A DNA stretch of 64,000 nt, taken from assembly GCF_027531545.1 (NCBI RefSeq), contig NZ_JAPZSC010000025.1:1-64000 (forward strand), read 5' to 3'. The notes below the pieces were generated by a model. It did not search any database, had not been told where the DNA came from, and saw only the letters and a list, made by a program, of their open reading frames with translations. Positions 27,202 to 36,535 of the stretch are shown one piece after another. Numbering within the stretch: position 1 is the stretch's first letter; each line of letters begins with the position of its first letter. The DNA is from Silanimonas sp. Its GTDB lineage: Bacteria; Pseudomonadota; Gammaproteobacteria; Xanthomonadales; Xanthomonadaceae. A program made the translations under genes and the position numbers.

Positions 27202-28652
27202 TGGACAACCTGCTCGACCTGCTGGCCAAGGCCAGCTACTTCATCGCCGCGGTGCTCTTCATCGTCGGCCTCAAGCGCATGTCCTCGCCGGTGACCGCGC
27301 GGCGCGGCATCCAGTGGGCCGGCGTCGGCATGGTGCTCGCCACGCTGGTCACCTTCGTCGCGCCCACCACCTGGGGCTCGCACGGCGTCGATCCGATCAA
27401 CCTCGGCCTGATGGTGCTGGCGCTGGTGCTGAGCGCCGTGTTCTGGGTCTGGGGCAAGCGTGTGCCGCTCACCGACATGCCGCAGATGGTCGCCATCTTC
27501 AACGGCATGGGCGGCGGTTCGGCGGCGGCCATTGGCGCCGCGGCGCTGGTCAGTGCCTCGAGCCACACCGGTACCTGCGACGCCACGTCGATGGCGGACC
27601 ACGCCTGCCTGAGCCCGACGATGACGGTGCTCGCGGTCGTCGGTGCGCTGATCGGCGCGATCTCGTTCTCGGGCTCGGTGATCGCCTGGGCCAAGCTCGA
27701 CGGCCGCATGGACAAGCGCTACACCTTCCCGGCGCAGCAGATGGTCAATGCCGCGCTTATGGCGGGCGCGGTGCTGAGCGGCGTGCTGCTCGTGCTGCAG
27801 CCGTCGCCGGCGATCCTCGTCATCGCGATCTTCTTCGCGCTGGCCCTGATCGTCGGCATCGCGATGACGCTGCCGATCGGCGGCGCCGACATGCCGGTGG
27901 TGATCTCGCTGTACAACGCGCTCACCGGCCTGGCCGTCGCCTTCGAAGGCTATGTGCTGCAGAACGAGGCGCTGATGATCGCCGGCATGGTGGTCGGCGC
28001 GGCCGGCATGCTGCTCACGCAGCTGATGGCCAAGGCGATGAACCGTTCGCTCGGCAGCGTGCTGTTCGGCAGCTTCGGCGCGACCGGCGAGGCGCAGGCG
28101 ATCAGCGGTTCGCAGAAGCCCATCGAGGCCAGCGATGTCGCGGCGATGATGGCCTACGCCGAGCGCGTGGTGATCGTGCCGGGCTACGGCATGGCCGTGG
28201 CGCAGGCGCAGCACAAGGTGTGGGAACTCACGCAGGCGCTGCAGAAGCGCGGCGTGCAGGTGAAGTTCGCCATCCATCCGGTCGCGGGCCGCATGCCCGG
28301 CCACATGAACGTGCTGCTCGCCGAGGCCGGCGTGCCCTACGACATCATCGCCGACATGGACGACATCAACCCGGAGTTCCCGATCACCGACGTGGCCTTG
28401 GTGATCGGCGCCAACGACGTGGTGAACCCGGTCGCCAAGACCGACCCGGCTTCGCCGATCTACGGCATGCCGATCCTCGACGTCTCGCTGGCGCGCAACG
28501 TGATCGTCGTGAAGCGCGGCAAGGGCACCGGCTTCGCTGGCATCGAGAACGCCCTGTTCTACGCCGACAACGCGCGCATGCTTTACGGCGATGCGAGCGG
28601 TGCGATCGCCAAGCTGATCGGCGGCATGAAGGAACTCGACGGCGGCCATTGA
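27201..28652 (+). CDS. pntB: NAD(P) transhydrogenase subunit beta
   Basis: This 483-residue inner-membrane protein carries the rest of the proton channel and the NADP(H)-binding domain (dIII). The N-terminal half has about nine transmembrane helices. The C-terminal 180 residues show VIVPGYGMAVAQAQHKVWEL, FAIHPVAGRMPGHMNVLLAE, ADMDDINPEF and VIGANDVVNPVAKTDPASPI, the dIII NADP-binding motifs. A short insertion, SSHTGTCDATSMADHACLSP, lies between early helices and carries two cysteines. The complex uses the proton gradient to make NADPH. Start is the TAATG overlap with pntAB. Confidence 0.96.
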   Translation: MDNLLDLLAKASYFIAAVLFIVGLKRMSSPVTARRGIQWAGVGMVLATLVTFVAPTTWGSHGVDPINLGLMVLALVLSAVFWVWGKRVPLTDMPQMVAIFNGMGGGSAAAIGAAALVSASSHTGTCDATSMADHACLSPTMTVLAVVGALIGAISFSGSVIAWAKLDGRMDKRYTFPAQQMVNAALMAGAVLSGVLLVLQPSPAILVIAIFFALALIVGIAMTLPIGGADMPVVISLYNALTGLAVAFEGYVLQNEALMIAGMVVGAAGMLLTQLMAKAMNRSLGSVLFGSFGATGEAQAISGSQKPIEASDVAAMMAYAERVVIVPGYGMAVAQAQHKVWELTQALQKRGVQVKFAIHPVAGRMPGHMNVLLAEAGVPYDIIADMDDINPEFPITDVALVIGANDVVNPVAKTDPASPIYGMPILDVSLARNVIVVKRGKGTGFAGIENALFYADNARMLYGDASGAIAKLIGGMKELDGGH

Positions 28653-28659
28653 GCCGCCG
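28640..28659. terminator. Stem-loop around the pntB stop codon
   Basis: A 7-bp GC stem (28640-28646 with 28653-28659) surrounds a 6-base loop that ends with the TGA of pntB (28650-28652). No U-run follows. It lies between convergent genes. Confidence 0.4.
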
Positions 28660-28671
28660 CGTCGCGCGCGA

Positions 28672-29103
28672 TCAGCGGTTGCACCACAGCGTCAGCGCCA
28701 CGGCAGCGGCCAGCCACGCGAGGTTGCCGAGCCCCATCCAGGGCTCGGCGATCACGCCGAACAGCACCGGCCCCAAGCGCAGTGCCGACTCCCAGGGCAG
28801 CAGGCCGAAGGCCGGGCCGACCACGCCGGCGGCCATCAGCCACAGGCTGGCGGCGGTGGCGAGGGCGAGGAAGGCCAGTGCCCACGCGGCGCGCCCCCGG
28901 CCGGCCGGCACCCGCAGCAAGGACAGCAGCACGCTGGCATCCGCCGCCACGATCACGGCCATCCACGCGGCGGGCGCGTCCAGCCAAAGCGCCGCCGCGC
29001 CCCACAGCGCCACCATCAGCGGCAAGGCCAGCGCGAGGGCGAGGCCCGCCCATCCGTGGCGGCTGGGCAGGGGGCGGGGCGTGCGGGCAGCAGCGGTGTT
29101 CAA
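28672..29103 (-). CDS. Hypothetical four-helix membrane protein
   Basis: This protein of up to 143 residues has four hydrophobic segments (LALALALPLMVALWGAAALW, AWMAVIVAADASVLLSLLRV, WALAFLALATAASLWLMAAG, LAWLAAAVALTLW), so it is an inner-membrane protein. No family is recognised and no charged or catalytic motif stands out. The first codon in this reading is TTG without a clear ribosome site, and the next in-frame ATG is at residue 30 inside the first helix, so the true start is uncertain. It is convergent with pntB and divergent from the SufT gene. Confidence 0.6.
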   Translation of the reverse strand: MNTAAARTPRPLPSRHGWAGLALALALPLMVALWGAAALWLDAPAAWMAVIVAADASVLLSLLRVPAGRGRAAWALAFLALATAASLWLMAAGVVGPAFGLLPWESALRLGPVLFGVIAEPWMGLGNLAWLAAAVALTLWCNR

Positions 29104-29202
29104 GCGGGACGACCGGAGAGGGCAGGGCCGCGCAGCGTAGCGGCATGGCAGGGGTCGCGCCGTGTCTTCGCGGTGCCCTCGCGCCGATTCCCGCCGGCCC
29201 GG

Positions 29203-29208
29203 TAGAAT
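29203..29208 (+). promoter_or_regulatory. Candidate -10 element of the sufT gene
   Basis: TAGAAT lies 29 bases before the ATG. No good -35 hexamer is visible at 16-18 bases upstream. An identical TAGAAT occurs 24 bases before the purE start at 43950-43955, which gives modest support for it as a -10 form in this genome. Confidence 0.3.
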
Positions 29209-29237
29209 TAGCCCCGATTTGGTCCTGATTCCCGCCG

Positions 29238-29789
29238 ATGTACAGCCGCTCCAGCGAACCCGTCAGCTTCTCCCGTGATTGCACCGTTGTTCTGGTGCCC
29301 CAGGGCGAGCGCGTCACTTTGCCGGCAGGCAGCGTCGGCTACATCACGCAGGCGCTCGGCGGCTCGTTCACGGTGTTCGTCGAAGGCAACCTGTTCCGCA
29401 TCGCCGGTGAGGATGCCGATGCGATCGGCAAGGAAGCTCCGGAAGCCCTCGCGCTGTCCGAGGATGCCGGCGACGACGAGGTCGAGAAGCTCGTGTGGGA
29501 GCAACTGCGGACCTGCTTCGACCCCGAGATCCCGGTGAATATCGTTGAACTCGGTCTCGTCTACACGGTGGAGCTCGGCCGTCGCGACGACGGTGAACGC
29601 AAGGTCGACGTGCGCATGACGCTGACGGCGCCCGCCTGCGGCATGGGCGACATCCTCGTCGACGACGTGCGCAGCAAGGTCGAGCGCATCCCCACGGTGG
29701 CCGAGGCCGATGTCGAACTCGTGTTCGACCCGCCGTGGAACCAGTCGATGATGTCGGAAGCCGCGAAGCTCGAAACCGGGATGCTGTGA
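29238..29789 (+). CDS. sufT: Putative Fe-S cluster assembly protein SufT
   Basis: This 183-residue cytosolic protein has a MIP18/DUF59 domain in its C-terminal half: VWEQLRTCFDPEIPVNIVEL with LGLVY, then MTLTAPACGMGDILVDDVRS with the conserved cysteine, and VFDPPWNQSMMSEAAK. The N-terminal 80 residues (VVLVPQGERVTLPAGSVGYI) match the extra SufT domain. SufT is a maturation factor for iron-sulfur proteins. It is monocistronic here and not beside other suf genes. Confidence 0.92.
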   Translation: MYSRSSEPVSFSRDCTVVLVPQGERVTLPAGSVGYITQALGGSFTVFVEGNLFRIAGEDADAIGKEAPEALALSEDAGDDEVEKLVWEQLRTCFDPEIPVNIVELGLVYTVELGRRDDGERKVDVRMTLTAPACGMGDILVDDVRSKVERIPTVAEADVELVFDPPWNQSMMSEAAKLETGML

Positions 29790-29820
29790 CGCACGGCCTG
29801 CGGGTGGCTCGAACCGCCGA

Positions 29821-30834
29821 CTACAGCCAGCGCGCCTTCTTCAGCACTCGGTAAAGCACCAGTACGGCGATGACGAGGCCGCCGACGAGGATCGGGTAGC
29901 CGAAACGCGCCTTCGTCTCCGGCATGAAATCGAAGTTCATGCCATACCAGCTGGCGACCAGGGTGGGCACGGCCAGCAGCGCGGCCCAGCCGGCGAGGCG
30001 CTTCACCACTTCGCCCTGCTCGGCGGCCACCAGCGACAGGTTCACCGACATCGCCGCGGTGAGCATCTCGCGCATGGTGTCGGTGGCTTCCGCCACGCGG
30101 GCCACGTGGTCCTGCACATCGCGGAAGTAGACCTGCAGTTCGTCGCGCACCAGGTGCGGGTAGAAGCGCGTCAGTTGGGCCAACACGTCGTTCAGCGGCG
30201 AAACGGCAAGGCGCAGCGTCGTCAGGTCGCGCTTCAGGTCGTAGAGCCGGCGGATGGTGTCGCGCTTGAAATGCTGGTCGAAGATGTCGGCCTCGATCGT
30301 CTCCAGCTCCTGGCGGTACTGCTCGACGATCGGGAAGTAGTTGTCGACGGCGTAGTCGAGCACCGCATACAGCCCGTAGCCGGGCCCAAGGCGGAACAGC
30401 TCCGGGTTCTGCTCGGCGCGTTCGCGCGCCGCGGCGTAGGGCAGGGAGGCACCGTGGCGCACCGTGATCAGGTAGCGCGGCCCGAAGAACACGTGGGTCT
30501 CGCCGACGCCGATGTCGCAATTCGCGCTTGCCTGCGCAGTGTGCATGACGATGAACAGCGCATCGCCGTAGGGCTCGATCTTCGGTCGCTGGTGCGCCTT
30601 CAGGGCGTCCTCGACCGCCAGCGGGTGGAGGCTGAACTCCTCCTGCAGCTTGTGCAGCAGCTCCTCGTCGGGCTCGTAGAGCCCCACCCAGACGAAGCTG
30701 CCGTCATCGACCTCGAGCACGTCGGAGATCGCATCCAGCTCAAGGTCGGCGACCTTGCGGCCGTCGCGGTAGTGGATGCAGGCGCGCACCATGTCGGCGC
30801 GCGTTTGCGGATGAACGGGGATGACGGGGCTCAT
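29821..30834 (-). CDS. CorA-family divalent cation transporter
   Basis: This 337-residue protein has a large cytosolic N-terminal domain and two C-terminal transmembrane helices (LAGWAALLAVPTLVASWYG and YPILVGGLVIAVLVLYRVLK). They are joined by the family signature YGMNFDFMPE. A GMN loop at the pore entrance is the ion selectivity filter of CorA (Mg2+, Co2+, Ni2+) and related ZntB-type proteins. I chose the ATG at 30834, which gives a start like other family members. It follows the DUF4105 gene by seven bases in the same operon. Substrate (Mg2+ most likely) is inferred. Confidence 0.92.
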   Translation of the reverse strand: MSPVIPVHPQTRADMVRACIHYRDGRKVADLELDAISDVLEVDDGSFVWVGLYEPDEELLHKLQEEFSLHPLAVEDALKAHQRPKIEPYGDALFIVMHTAQASANCDIGVGETHVFFGPRYLITVRHGASLPYAAARERAEQNPELFRLGPGYGLYAVLDYAVDNYFPIVEQYRQELETIEADIFDQHFKRDTIRRLYDLKRDLTTLRLAVSPLNDVLAQLTRFYPHLVRDELQVYFRDVQDHVARVAEATDTMREMLTAAMSVNLSLVAAEQGEVVKRLAGWAALLAVPTLVASWYGMNFDFMPETKARFGYPILVGGLVIAVLVLYRVLKKARWL

Positions 30835-30841
30835 GCCCGCA

Positions 30842-32083
30842 TCATCGGCCCGCCGTCGCCGTGGCGGCAAGCTGGCGGAAATGCCGTGCCAGCGCCCAGT
30901 GCAGCGGCAGCAGCAGCACCACCCACTCGACGTTCGCCTGCTTCATGAAGGGCATCAGCTTGAGGAAGGCGCCGGCGGCCGCCAAAGCCAACACCAGAAC
31001 GATGACCACCCCGAACAACCGGCCCGGCGGTCGGCCGCGCATCGCGCGGACCGCGCCGGGCAGCAGCAGCCACGCCAGCGGCGAGAGCAGGAACAGGTTC
31101 TCGTTGCCCCAGGCGAAGTCGTGGCCGCTGCCGAACCACAGGAACAGCATCGTCGTGCCGGCCAGGCCCGCCAACAGCCAGAAGCCGCCGGCGAAGGCGG
31201 CCACCGCACGCGGCGCACGCCGGCCGAGCCACAGCAGGCCGAAGGCCAACGCGAACCCCGCCACCGCCGCTTCGAAACCCAGCTGCGGCATCTCGGCCGG
31301 TTCTGGCGCGAGGCGATGCGGCAACACCTCGGCTTCCAAGGCCACGATCGCGCGGCCGTCGGCGCGCTTCAACGTGCGCAGGCTGTCGGCGAGCCGCATG
31401 GGGATGAAGGCTTCGTCCCAGCGCGACAGCGGGCGGTCGGCCTTCGCGGCGAGTCCAAGGTGGAAGCCCGTGCCCATCCACGCTGCCGGCGAGGCCAGGC
31501 GCACGGCCTCGCTGCGATGCGAGTTGCCCTCGGAGCTGGCCGTGAGCGTGCGCTTCAGCAGGCCGCCCAGCGCGGCGTCGAGCGCATCGCGCACGCGCGT
31601 CGAACAGTTGTCGGTGAAGTAGCGGTAGTCGTAAACGGCGTTCTCGGGCCGCGCGTTCACTTCGAGCATCGCTGCCAGCGCGCCGGCTTCCGTGGCGTCG
31701 AGATCGAGCCACTGCACCGAGACGCCGCGGCCGCTCGCGCGGTACTGCGCGAGGTCGGCCTCGAGCGGAAGGGCGACGAGGCGGTAGCGCATCGTGCCGG
31801 CGACGAAGCGGGCGAGGAAATCCGGCTCGCCCGGGTCGAAGTAGCCGAAGTTGTAGCTGGTGGGTTCGCGGCCGTCCTGCGGATCGATGACGATGGCGTT
31901 GTGGCCGAAGCGCTCGAAGAACACCTCGCCGGGCGCCATCGTCAGCACGCCGACACGCGGGGCGCCGAGGGCGGCGCCGGCGAACAGGGCAAGCACCACG
32001 AGCACCCAGGCCACGACGCTCCGAGCCGCCAAGCGCCGCGTGAGCGGCGTGGCCGCGGAGCGGGCCTCAGTGGATGCCGTCAT
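30842..32083 (-). CDS. DUF4105 membrane protein (Lnb-type periplasmic domain)
   Basis: This 413-residue protein has an N-terminal membrane anchor or signal (VVAWVLVVLALFAGAALG) and a periplasmic DUF4105 domain (about 40-250). The domain shows FFERFGHNAIVIDP, TSYNFGYFDP, FTDNCSTRVRDALD and SHRSEAVRL, where the conserved His, Asn and Cys residues sit. The C-terminal 150 residues contain four or five transmembrane helices. DUF4105 has remote similarity to NlpC/P60-like peptidases, but the activity of this protein is unknown. The start overlaps the corC end by 17 bases, and CorA follows seven bases after the stop. Confidence 0.85.
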   Translation of the reverse strand: MTASTEARSAATPLTRRLAARSVVAWVLVVLALFAGAALGAPRVGVLTMAPGEVFFERFGHNAIVIDPQDGREPTSYNFGYFDPGEPDFLARFVAGTMRYRLVALPLEADLAQYRASGRGVSVQWLDLDATEAGALAAMLEVNARPENAVYDYRYFTDNCSTRVRDALDAALGGLLKRTLTASSEGNSHRSEAVRLASPAAWMGTGFHLGLAAKADRPLSRWDEAFIPMRLADSLRTLKRADGRAIVALEAEVLPHRLAPEPAEMPQLGFEAAVAGFALAFGLLWLGRRAPRAVAAFAGGFWLLAGLAGTTMLFLWFGSGHDFAWGNENLFLLSPLAWLLLPGAVRAMRGRPPGRLFGVVIVLVLALAAAGAFLKLMPFMKQANVEWVVLLLPLHWALARHFRQLAATATAGR

Positions 32084-32921
32084 GGAGCCTCACGCGCAGG
32101 CTGTGCACGCGGCGCTGGTCGGCATCGACCACGGTGAAGTGGAAGCGGCCGCTCTCGAAAGCTTCGCCCGGCTCCGGCAGGTGGCCGATGCCGGCAACGA
32201 CGAGGCCGCCGATGGTGTCGAACTCGTCGTCCGGGAACTCGGCACCGAAGCGCTCGTTGAACTCGTCGATCGGCGTCAGCGCCTCGACGACGAACTGGCC
32301 GTCCGACTCGGCGGCGATGCTGGTCGAGGCGTCCGCCGCGTCATCGTGCTCGTCGTCGATCTCGCCGACGATCTCCTCGAGCACGTCCTCGATGGTGATG
32401 AGTCCCGCGACACCGCCATGTTCATCCACCACGATCGCCATGTGGTTGCGCGAAGCGCGGAACTCCCGCAGCAGCACGTTCAGCCGCTTGCTGTCGGGGA
32501 TCAGCAGGGCCGGGCGCAGCAGTTCGCGGACGTCCTGCACGGCGTTGTCGGCGACGATGCCGCGCAGCAGGTCCTTGGCGAGCAGGATGCCGAGGATCTC
32601 GTCGCGGTCCTCGCCGTGCACCGGGAAGCGGGAATGGCCGCTCTCGACGACGTGCTTCATCAGGTCGAGAAGCTTGCCGTCGACCGGCAGCGAGACCATC
32701 TGGGCGCGGGGCACCATGACGTCGGCCACGGTCATCGTCGAAACGCTGAGCGCGCCTTCCAGCATGCTCAGCGTGTCGCCTTCGATCAGCCGGTTGCTGC
32801 GGGCGTCGCGGAGGATCTCCAGGAGGTCCTCGCGGGTTTCGGGTTCACCCGAGAAGGCATGCGACAGGCGTTCGAGCCAGGAGCGCTTCTCGGGCAGGGG
32901 ACTGGAGTCGTCCTCGGACAT
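32067..32921 (-). CDS. corC: CBS-domain protein CorC/YbeX (HlyC/CorC family)
   Basis: This 284-residue cytosolic protein has two CBS domains (VADVMVPRAQMVSLPVDGKL to about residue 125, then LLIPDSKRLNVLLREFRASR and IVVDEHGGVAGLITIEDVLE). A C-terminal CorC_HlyC domain follows (EFNERFGAEFPDDEFDTIGG). In Enterobacteria ybeX lies next to ybeY and contributes to ribosome metabolism and magnesium tolerance. I used the ATG at 32921 (MSEDDSSP), the usual family start. A CorA transporter lies two genes downstream in the same operon, which fits a role in divalent cations. Confidence 0.93.
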   Translation of the reverse strand: MSEDDSSPLPEKRSWLERLSHAFSGEPETREDLLEILRDARSNRLIEGDTLSMLEGALSVSTMTVADVMVPRAQMVSLPVDGKLLDLMKHVVESGHSRFPVHGEDRDEILGILLAKDLLRGIVADNAVQDVRELLRPALLIPDSKRLNVLLREFRASRNHMAIVVDEHGGVAGLITIEDVLEEIVGEIDDEHDDAADASTSIAAESDGQFVVEALTPIDEFNERFGAEFPDDEFDTIGGLVVAGIGHLPEPGEAFESGRFHFTVVDADQRRVHSLRVRLHDGIH

Positions 32922-33011
32922 TCGTTTCGGTGCATTGCCCCCGACGGGGAGCGCGAACACCGGAGTGTAGCCGATGGCCGTGACGGGCCCGGTCGAGGGC
33001 CGCCGGCCCCC

Positions 33012-33473
33012 TCAGCGCTCGGCGTAGGGGTCGGGGATGCCGAGGCGGCCGAGGATGGTGCGCTCGCGGGCTTCCATGGCCTCGGCGTCGGCCTCGGAGT
33101 GCTCGTGGTCCATGCCGAGCAGGTGCAGCACGCCATGCACCACGAGGTGGGCATGGTGGTGGGCGAGGGGCTTGTCCTGCCCGAGGGCCTCCAGCGCGAC
33201 GACCGGCGCGCAGATGACGAGGTCGCCAAGCAGCGGCGAGCGCACGCCCGGCGGCAGCTCGACCGGGAAACTCAGCACGTTGGTCGCGTAGTCCTTGCCG
33301 CGGTAGTCGCGGTTCAGCGCGCGGCCCTCGTCGGAATCGACATAGCGCACCGCCAGCTCGATGGCCCGGCGCTGGCCGGCCAGCGCGGCCTCGACCCAGC
33401 GGCGGACGCTGGCGGCGGCGGGCAGGCCCTTGCGCGGGAGGGCGTAGCTGACATGGACGGTCGTGGCGGGCAT
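33012..33473 (-). CDS. ybeY: Endoribonuclease YbeY
   Basis: This 153-residue zinc-dependent RNase acts in 16S rRNA 3' maturation and late ribosome quality control. The metal-binding motif [20 protein letters not shown], with three histidines, is complete. The upstream [15 protein letters not shown] segment is also typical. It follows an HAD gene by 17 bases and precedes corC by 90 bases. It belongs to the conserved miaB-phoH-ybeY-corC run, here with an extra HAD gene. Confidence 0.95.
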   Translation of the reverse strand: MPATTVHVSYALPRKGLPAAASVRRWVEAALAGQRRAIELAVRYVDSDEGRALNRDYRGKDYATNVLSFPVELPPGVRSPLLGDLVICAPVVALEALGQDKPLAHHHAHLVVHGVLHLLGMDHEHSEADAEAMEARERTILGRLGIPDPYAER

Positions 33474-33490
33474 GGCGGCCTCGGAAGTCT

Positions 33491-34156
33491 TCAGGGCAGG
33501 GGCAAGGCGGTCAGATCGGCATCGACGAGGCGCGCACCCAGCGCCTGGCGGACGATCGAGCGGCAGCGGGCGGAGGCGTTCACCAGCACCGCCTCATGGG
33601 CGGCGCGCAGCAGGGGCAGGTCGATCGCGGCATCGGAGACGGCGCGGACGTAGGGCGGAGGAAAGCCCTCTTCGGCGAGGGCGCGCAGTTTCGCTTCGCC
33701 GGTGCAATGGCGTGCCACGCCGGCGCTGCCCCAACGCGGGCGCAGTCGCGAGGCGACGAGGGTCACGCCGGGATAGACGCCGAGGCGTCGCAGGGCCACC
33801 CGCGCCAGCGGCTCGAACGCGCCCGTCGCCACGACCACCCGATGCCCGTCCCGGACATCCGCGCGCACCCACGCGAGCTCGCGTTCGCGGGGACGCATCG
33901 GGCGCGTTTCGGCGAAGCGCTCGGCCAGCGCTTCGATGGTGCCGACGTTCCGCCCCAGCGCCCCGAAGAACAGGAACAGCGAAACACCAGCGCGTCGCGT
34001 CGCCTCGAAGCGCATCAGCACGAAGCCCAAGGGCGCGAACGGCAGCACCAGCGCACGCCGCCAGCCTTGCAGCAGGTGGTGGATGAAGGCCGCGCCGATG
34101 TCGCCTTCGACGAGGGTGCCGTCGAAGTCGTAAACGACGACCTCAGCCGGCGGCAT
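33491..34156 (-). CDS. HAD-IB family phosphatase-like protein
   Basis: This 221-residue HAD-superfamily hydrolase resembles SerB-type phosphatases. Motif I is [13 protein letters not shown], motif II is VVVATGAF, and motif III/IV is [15 protein letters not shown] hydrophobic region near residues 25-65 ([16 protein letters not shown]) resembles the cap of membrane-associated members. The substrate is not known. It is inserted between phoH and ybeY, overlapping the phoH end by 14 bases, which is unusual for this run. A second HAD-IB gene with a similar N-terminus lies at 50043. Confidence 0.85.
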   Translation of the reverse strand: MPPAEVVVYDFDGTLVEGDIGAAFIHHLLQGWRRALVLPFAPLGFVLMRFEATRRAGVSLFLFFGALGRNVGTIEALAERFAETRPMRPRERELAWVRADVRDGHRVVVATGAFEPLARVALRRLGVYPGVTLVASRLRPRWGSAGVARHCTGEAKLRALAEEGFPPPYVRAVSDAAIDLPLLRAAHEAVLVNASARCRSIVRQALGARLVDADLTALPLP

Positions 34157-35120
34157 CGGCGTCGCGGCGGTCGTAGGCGCGGACGATCTTGGCCACCAGC
34201 GGATGGCGCACCACGTCCTTCGCTTCGAAGAACTGGAAGCTGATGCCCTCCACGCCCTTCAGCACCTCGACCGCGTCGCGCAGGCCGCTCTTCTGGTGCT
34301 TGGGCAGGTCGATCTGCGAGAGGTCGCCCGTGATCACCGCGGTCGTGCCGAAGCCGATGCGGGTCAGGAACATCTTCATTTGTTCGACGGTGGTGTTCTG
34401 CGCCTCGTCGAGGATCACGAAGGCGTCGTTGAGCGTGCGGCCGCGCATGTAGGCCAGCGGTGCGACCTCGATGACGTTGCGCTCCATCAGCTTGGCCACC
34501 TTCTCGGTGCCGAGCATCTCGTACAGCGCGTCGTAGAGCGGGCGCAGGTAGGGATCGACCTTTTGCGAGAGATCACCCGGCAGGAAGCCGAGCTTCTCGC
34601 CGGCCTCCACCGCCGGGCGCACCAGCAGGATGCGCTGCACGCGCGAATCGCTGAGCGCTTCGACGGCGCTGGCCACGGCGAGGTAGGTCTTGCCGGTACC
34701 GGCCGGGCCGATGCCGAAGTTGATGTCGTGCGTGGCGATCGCGTGCAGGTAGGCCGCCTGGTTGGCACCGCGGCCCCGGATCGTCCCGCGCTTGACCTTG
34801 ATGGCTACGTCCTGCGGCGCGAAGCCGAGGTCGCGTTCGACGGCCGATTCCTCATCCGCGCCGAGGCGCAGGTGGATGGCTTCCGGCGTCAGCACTTCGG
34901 TCTCGGTATCCGCCCAGAGCTGGCGCAGCAGGCGCTCGGCGACGGTGGTGGCTTTCTCCGGCCCCGTCACGCGGAACACGCCGCCGCGGTTGGCCACCTG
35001 CACGCCCAGCCGCAGCTCGATCTGCCGCAAGTGCGCGTCGAGCGGACCGGCGAGGTTGGCCAGCCGCTCGCCGTCCTCGGGTTCGAGCGTGAAGTCGCGC
35101 GGCGCAGCGGCGTCGGCCAT
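34143..35120 (-). CDS. ybeZ: PhoH-family ATPase (YbeZ)
   Basis: This 325-residue cytosolic ATPase has Walker [16 protein letters not shown], Walker [13 protein letters not shown] and [19 protein letters not shown], the PhoH signature. A KH-like N-terminal domain precedes it. It is thought to act with YbeY in RNA processing. The start overlaps the miaB stop by one base (TGATG), so the two are translationally coupled. Confidence 0.94.
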   Translation of the reverse strand: MADAAAPRDFTLEPEDGERLANLAGPLDAHLRQIELRLGVQVANRGGVFRVTGPEKATTVAERLLRQLWADTETEVLTPEAIHLRLGADEESAVERDLGFAPQDVAIKVKRGTIRGRGANQAAYLHAIATHDINFGIGPAGTGKTYLAVASAVEALSDSRVQRILLVRPAVEAGEKLGFLPGDLSQKVDPYLRPLYDALYEMLGTEKVAKLMERNVIEVAPLAYMRGRTLNDAFVILDEAQNTTVEQMKMFLTRIGFGTTAVITGDLSQIDLPKHQKSGLRDAVEVLKGVEGISFQFFEAKDVVRHPLVAKIVRAYDRRDADAAG

Positions 35121-36463
35121 CAGGCGGCCACCGTCTCGCGGGTGACGATGCGGCCGCGCAGCGAGTTGCTCAGCGCCTCGGTGATTTCCACGTCCACGAA
35201 TTGGCCAACCAAGCGCTGCGGGCCGGCGAAGTTCACGAAGCGCATGTTCTCGGTGCGGCCCGTCACTTCATTCGGATTCTTCTTCGACGGGCCTTCCACC
35301 AGCACCGTCTGCACGCTGCCGACCATGGCATGCGAGATCTTCCGTGCGTTGGCGGTGATCGTTTCCTGCAGCCGGGTCAGGCGCGCGCTCTTCACCTCCG
35401 AGCTCGTGTCGTCCGGCAGGTTCGCCGCCGGCGTACCAGGGCGCTTGCTGTAAATGAAGGAGAAGCTCTGGTCGAAACCGATGTCCTCGATCAGCTTCAT
35501 CGTCTGCTCGAAGTCGCGGTCGGTCTCGCCGGGGAAGCCGACGATGAAGTCCGAGCTCAGGCAGATGTCGGGCCGCGCCTCGCGCAGCTTGCGGATCTTG
35601 GCCTTGAACTCCAGCACCGTGTGGTTGCGCTTCATCGCGGTGAGCACGCGGTCTGAGCCCGACTGCACCGGCAGGTGCAGGAAGGAGGCCAGCTTCGGCA
35701 CGTCGCGGTAGGCCTCCACCAGCGAATCGGTGAACTCCATCGGATGCGACGTGGTGAAGCGGATGCGGCCGATGCCCTCGAATTCGGCGATGGCGCGGAT
35801 CAGGTCGGCGAGGTCGGCGGTGCCGCCGTCGTCCGTCGCGCCGCGGTAGGCGTTGACGTTCTGGCCGAGCAGGGTGACTTCGCGCACGCCCTGGTCGGCG
35901 AGCTGGGCCACTTCCACCAGCACGTCCTCGAACGGCCGGCTCACTTCCTCGCCGCGTGTGTAGGGCACCACGCAGAAGGCGCAGTACTTGCTGCAGCCTT
36001 CCATGATCGAGACGAAGGCGGTCGGGCCGTCGGCGCGCGGCTCGGGCAGCTTGTCGAACTTCTCGATCTCCGGGAACGAGATGTCCACCTGCGGCTTGCC
36101 GGTCTCGCGCTTGGCGTCGATCAGCTCGGGCAGCCGGTGCAGGGTCTGCGGGCCGAACACCACATCCACGAAGGGCGCGCGCTTGATGATCGCCTCGCCT
36201 TCCTGCGAGGCCACGCAGCCGCCGACGCCGATCACGAGGTTCGGGTTGTTCTTCTTCAGCTCCTTCCAGCGGCCGAGCTGGGAGAACACCTTTTCCTGCG
36301 CCTTCTCGCGGATCGAGCAGGTGTTGACCAGGATGACGTCGGCTTCCGCCTCGTTCTCGGTCAGTTCGAGGCCGTGTTCGGCGGCGAGCACGTCGACCAT
36401 CTTGGTCGAGTCGTACTCGTTCATCTGGCAGCCGTGGGTCTTGATGAAGAGCTTGCCGGGCAT
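35120..36463 (-). CDS. miaB: tRNA-2-methylthio-N6-dimethylallyladenosine synthase MiaB
   Basis: This 447-residue radical-SAM enzyme adds a methylthio group to i6A37 of tRNAs. It has the N-terminal UPF0004 domain with three cysteines ([32 protein letters not shown]) and the radical-SAM cluster motif [19 protein letters not shown]-terminal TRAM domain follows ([20 protein letters not shown]). The ATG at 36463 fits the family; the longer upstream frame overlaps the divergent lytic transglycosylase gene. It leads the operon through ybeZ, HAD, ybeY and probably corC. Confidence 0.97.
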   Translation of the reverse strand: MPGKLFIKTHGCQMNEYDSTKMVDVLAAEHGLELTENEAEADVILVNTCSIREKAQEKVFSQLGRWKELKKNNPNLVIGVGGCVASQEGEAIIKRAPFVDVVFGPQTLHRLPELIDAKRETGKPQVDISFPEIEKFDKLPEPRADGPTAFVSIMEGCSKYCAFCVVPYTRGEEVSRPFEDVLVEVAQLADQGVREVTLLGQNVNAYRGATDDGGTADLADLIRAIAEFEGIGRIRFTTSHPMEFTDSLVEAYRDVPKLASFLHLPVQSGSDRVLTAMKRNHTVLEFKAKIRKLREARPDICLSSDFIVGFPGETDRDFEQTMKLIEDIGFDQSFSFIYSKRPGTPAANLPDDTSSEVKSARLTRLQETITANARKISHAMVGSVQTVLVEGPSKKNPNEVTGRTENMRFVNFAGPQRLVGQFVDVEITEALSNSLRGRIVTRETVAA

Positions 36464-36535
36464 ACGGTGGGTACTCCGTTCCGGTGGATGGGGCGCGGAT
36501 TGTACGCCCGGCCCTGCTGGGGGACACTGCGCGCC

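Noticed and set aside
27144-28649. 501-codon minus-strand open frame opposite pntB
   Set aside because: pntB is a clear family member; the antisense frame is His/Arg/Asp-rich without motifs.
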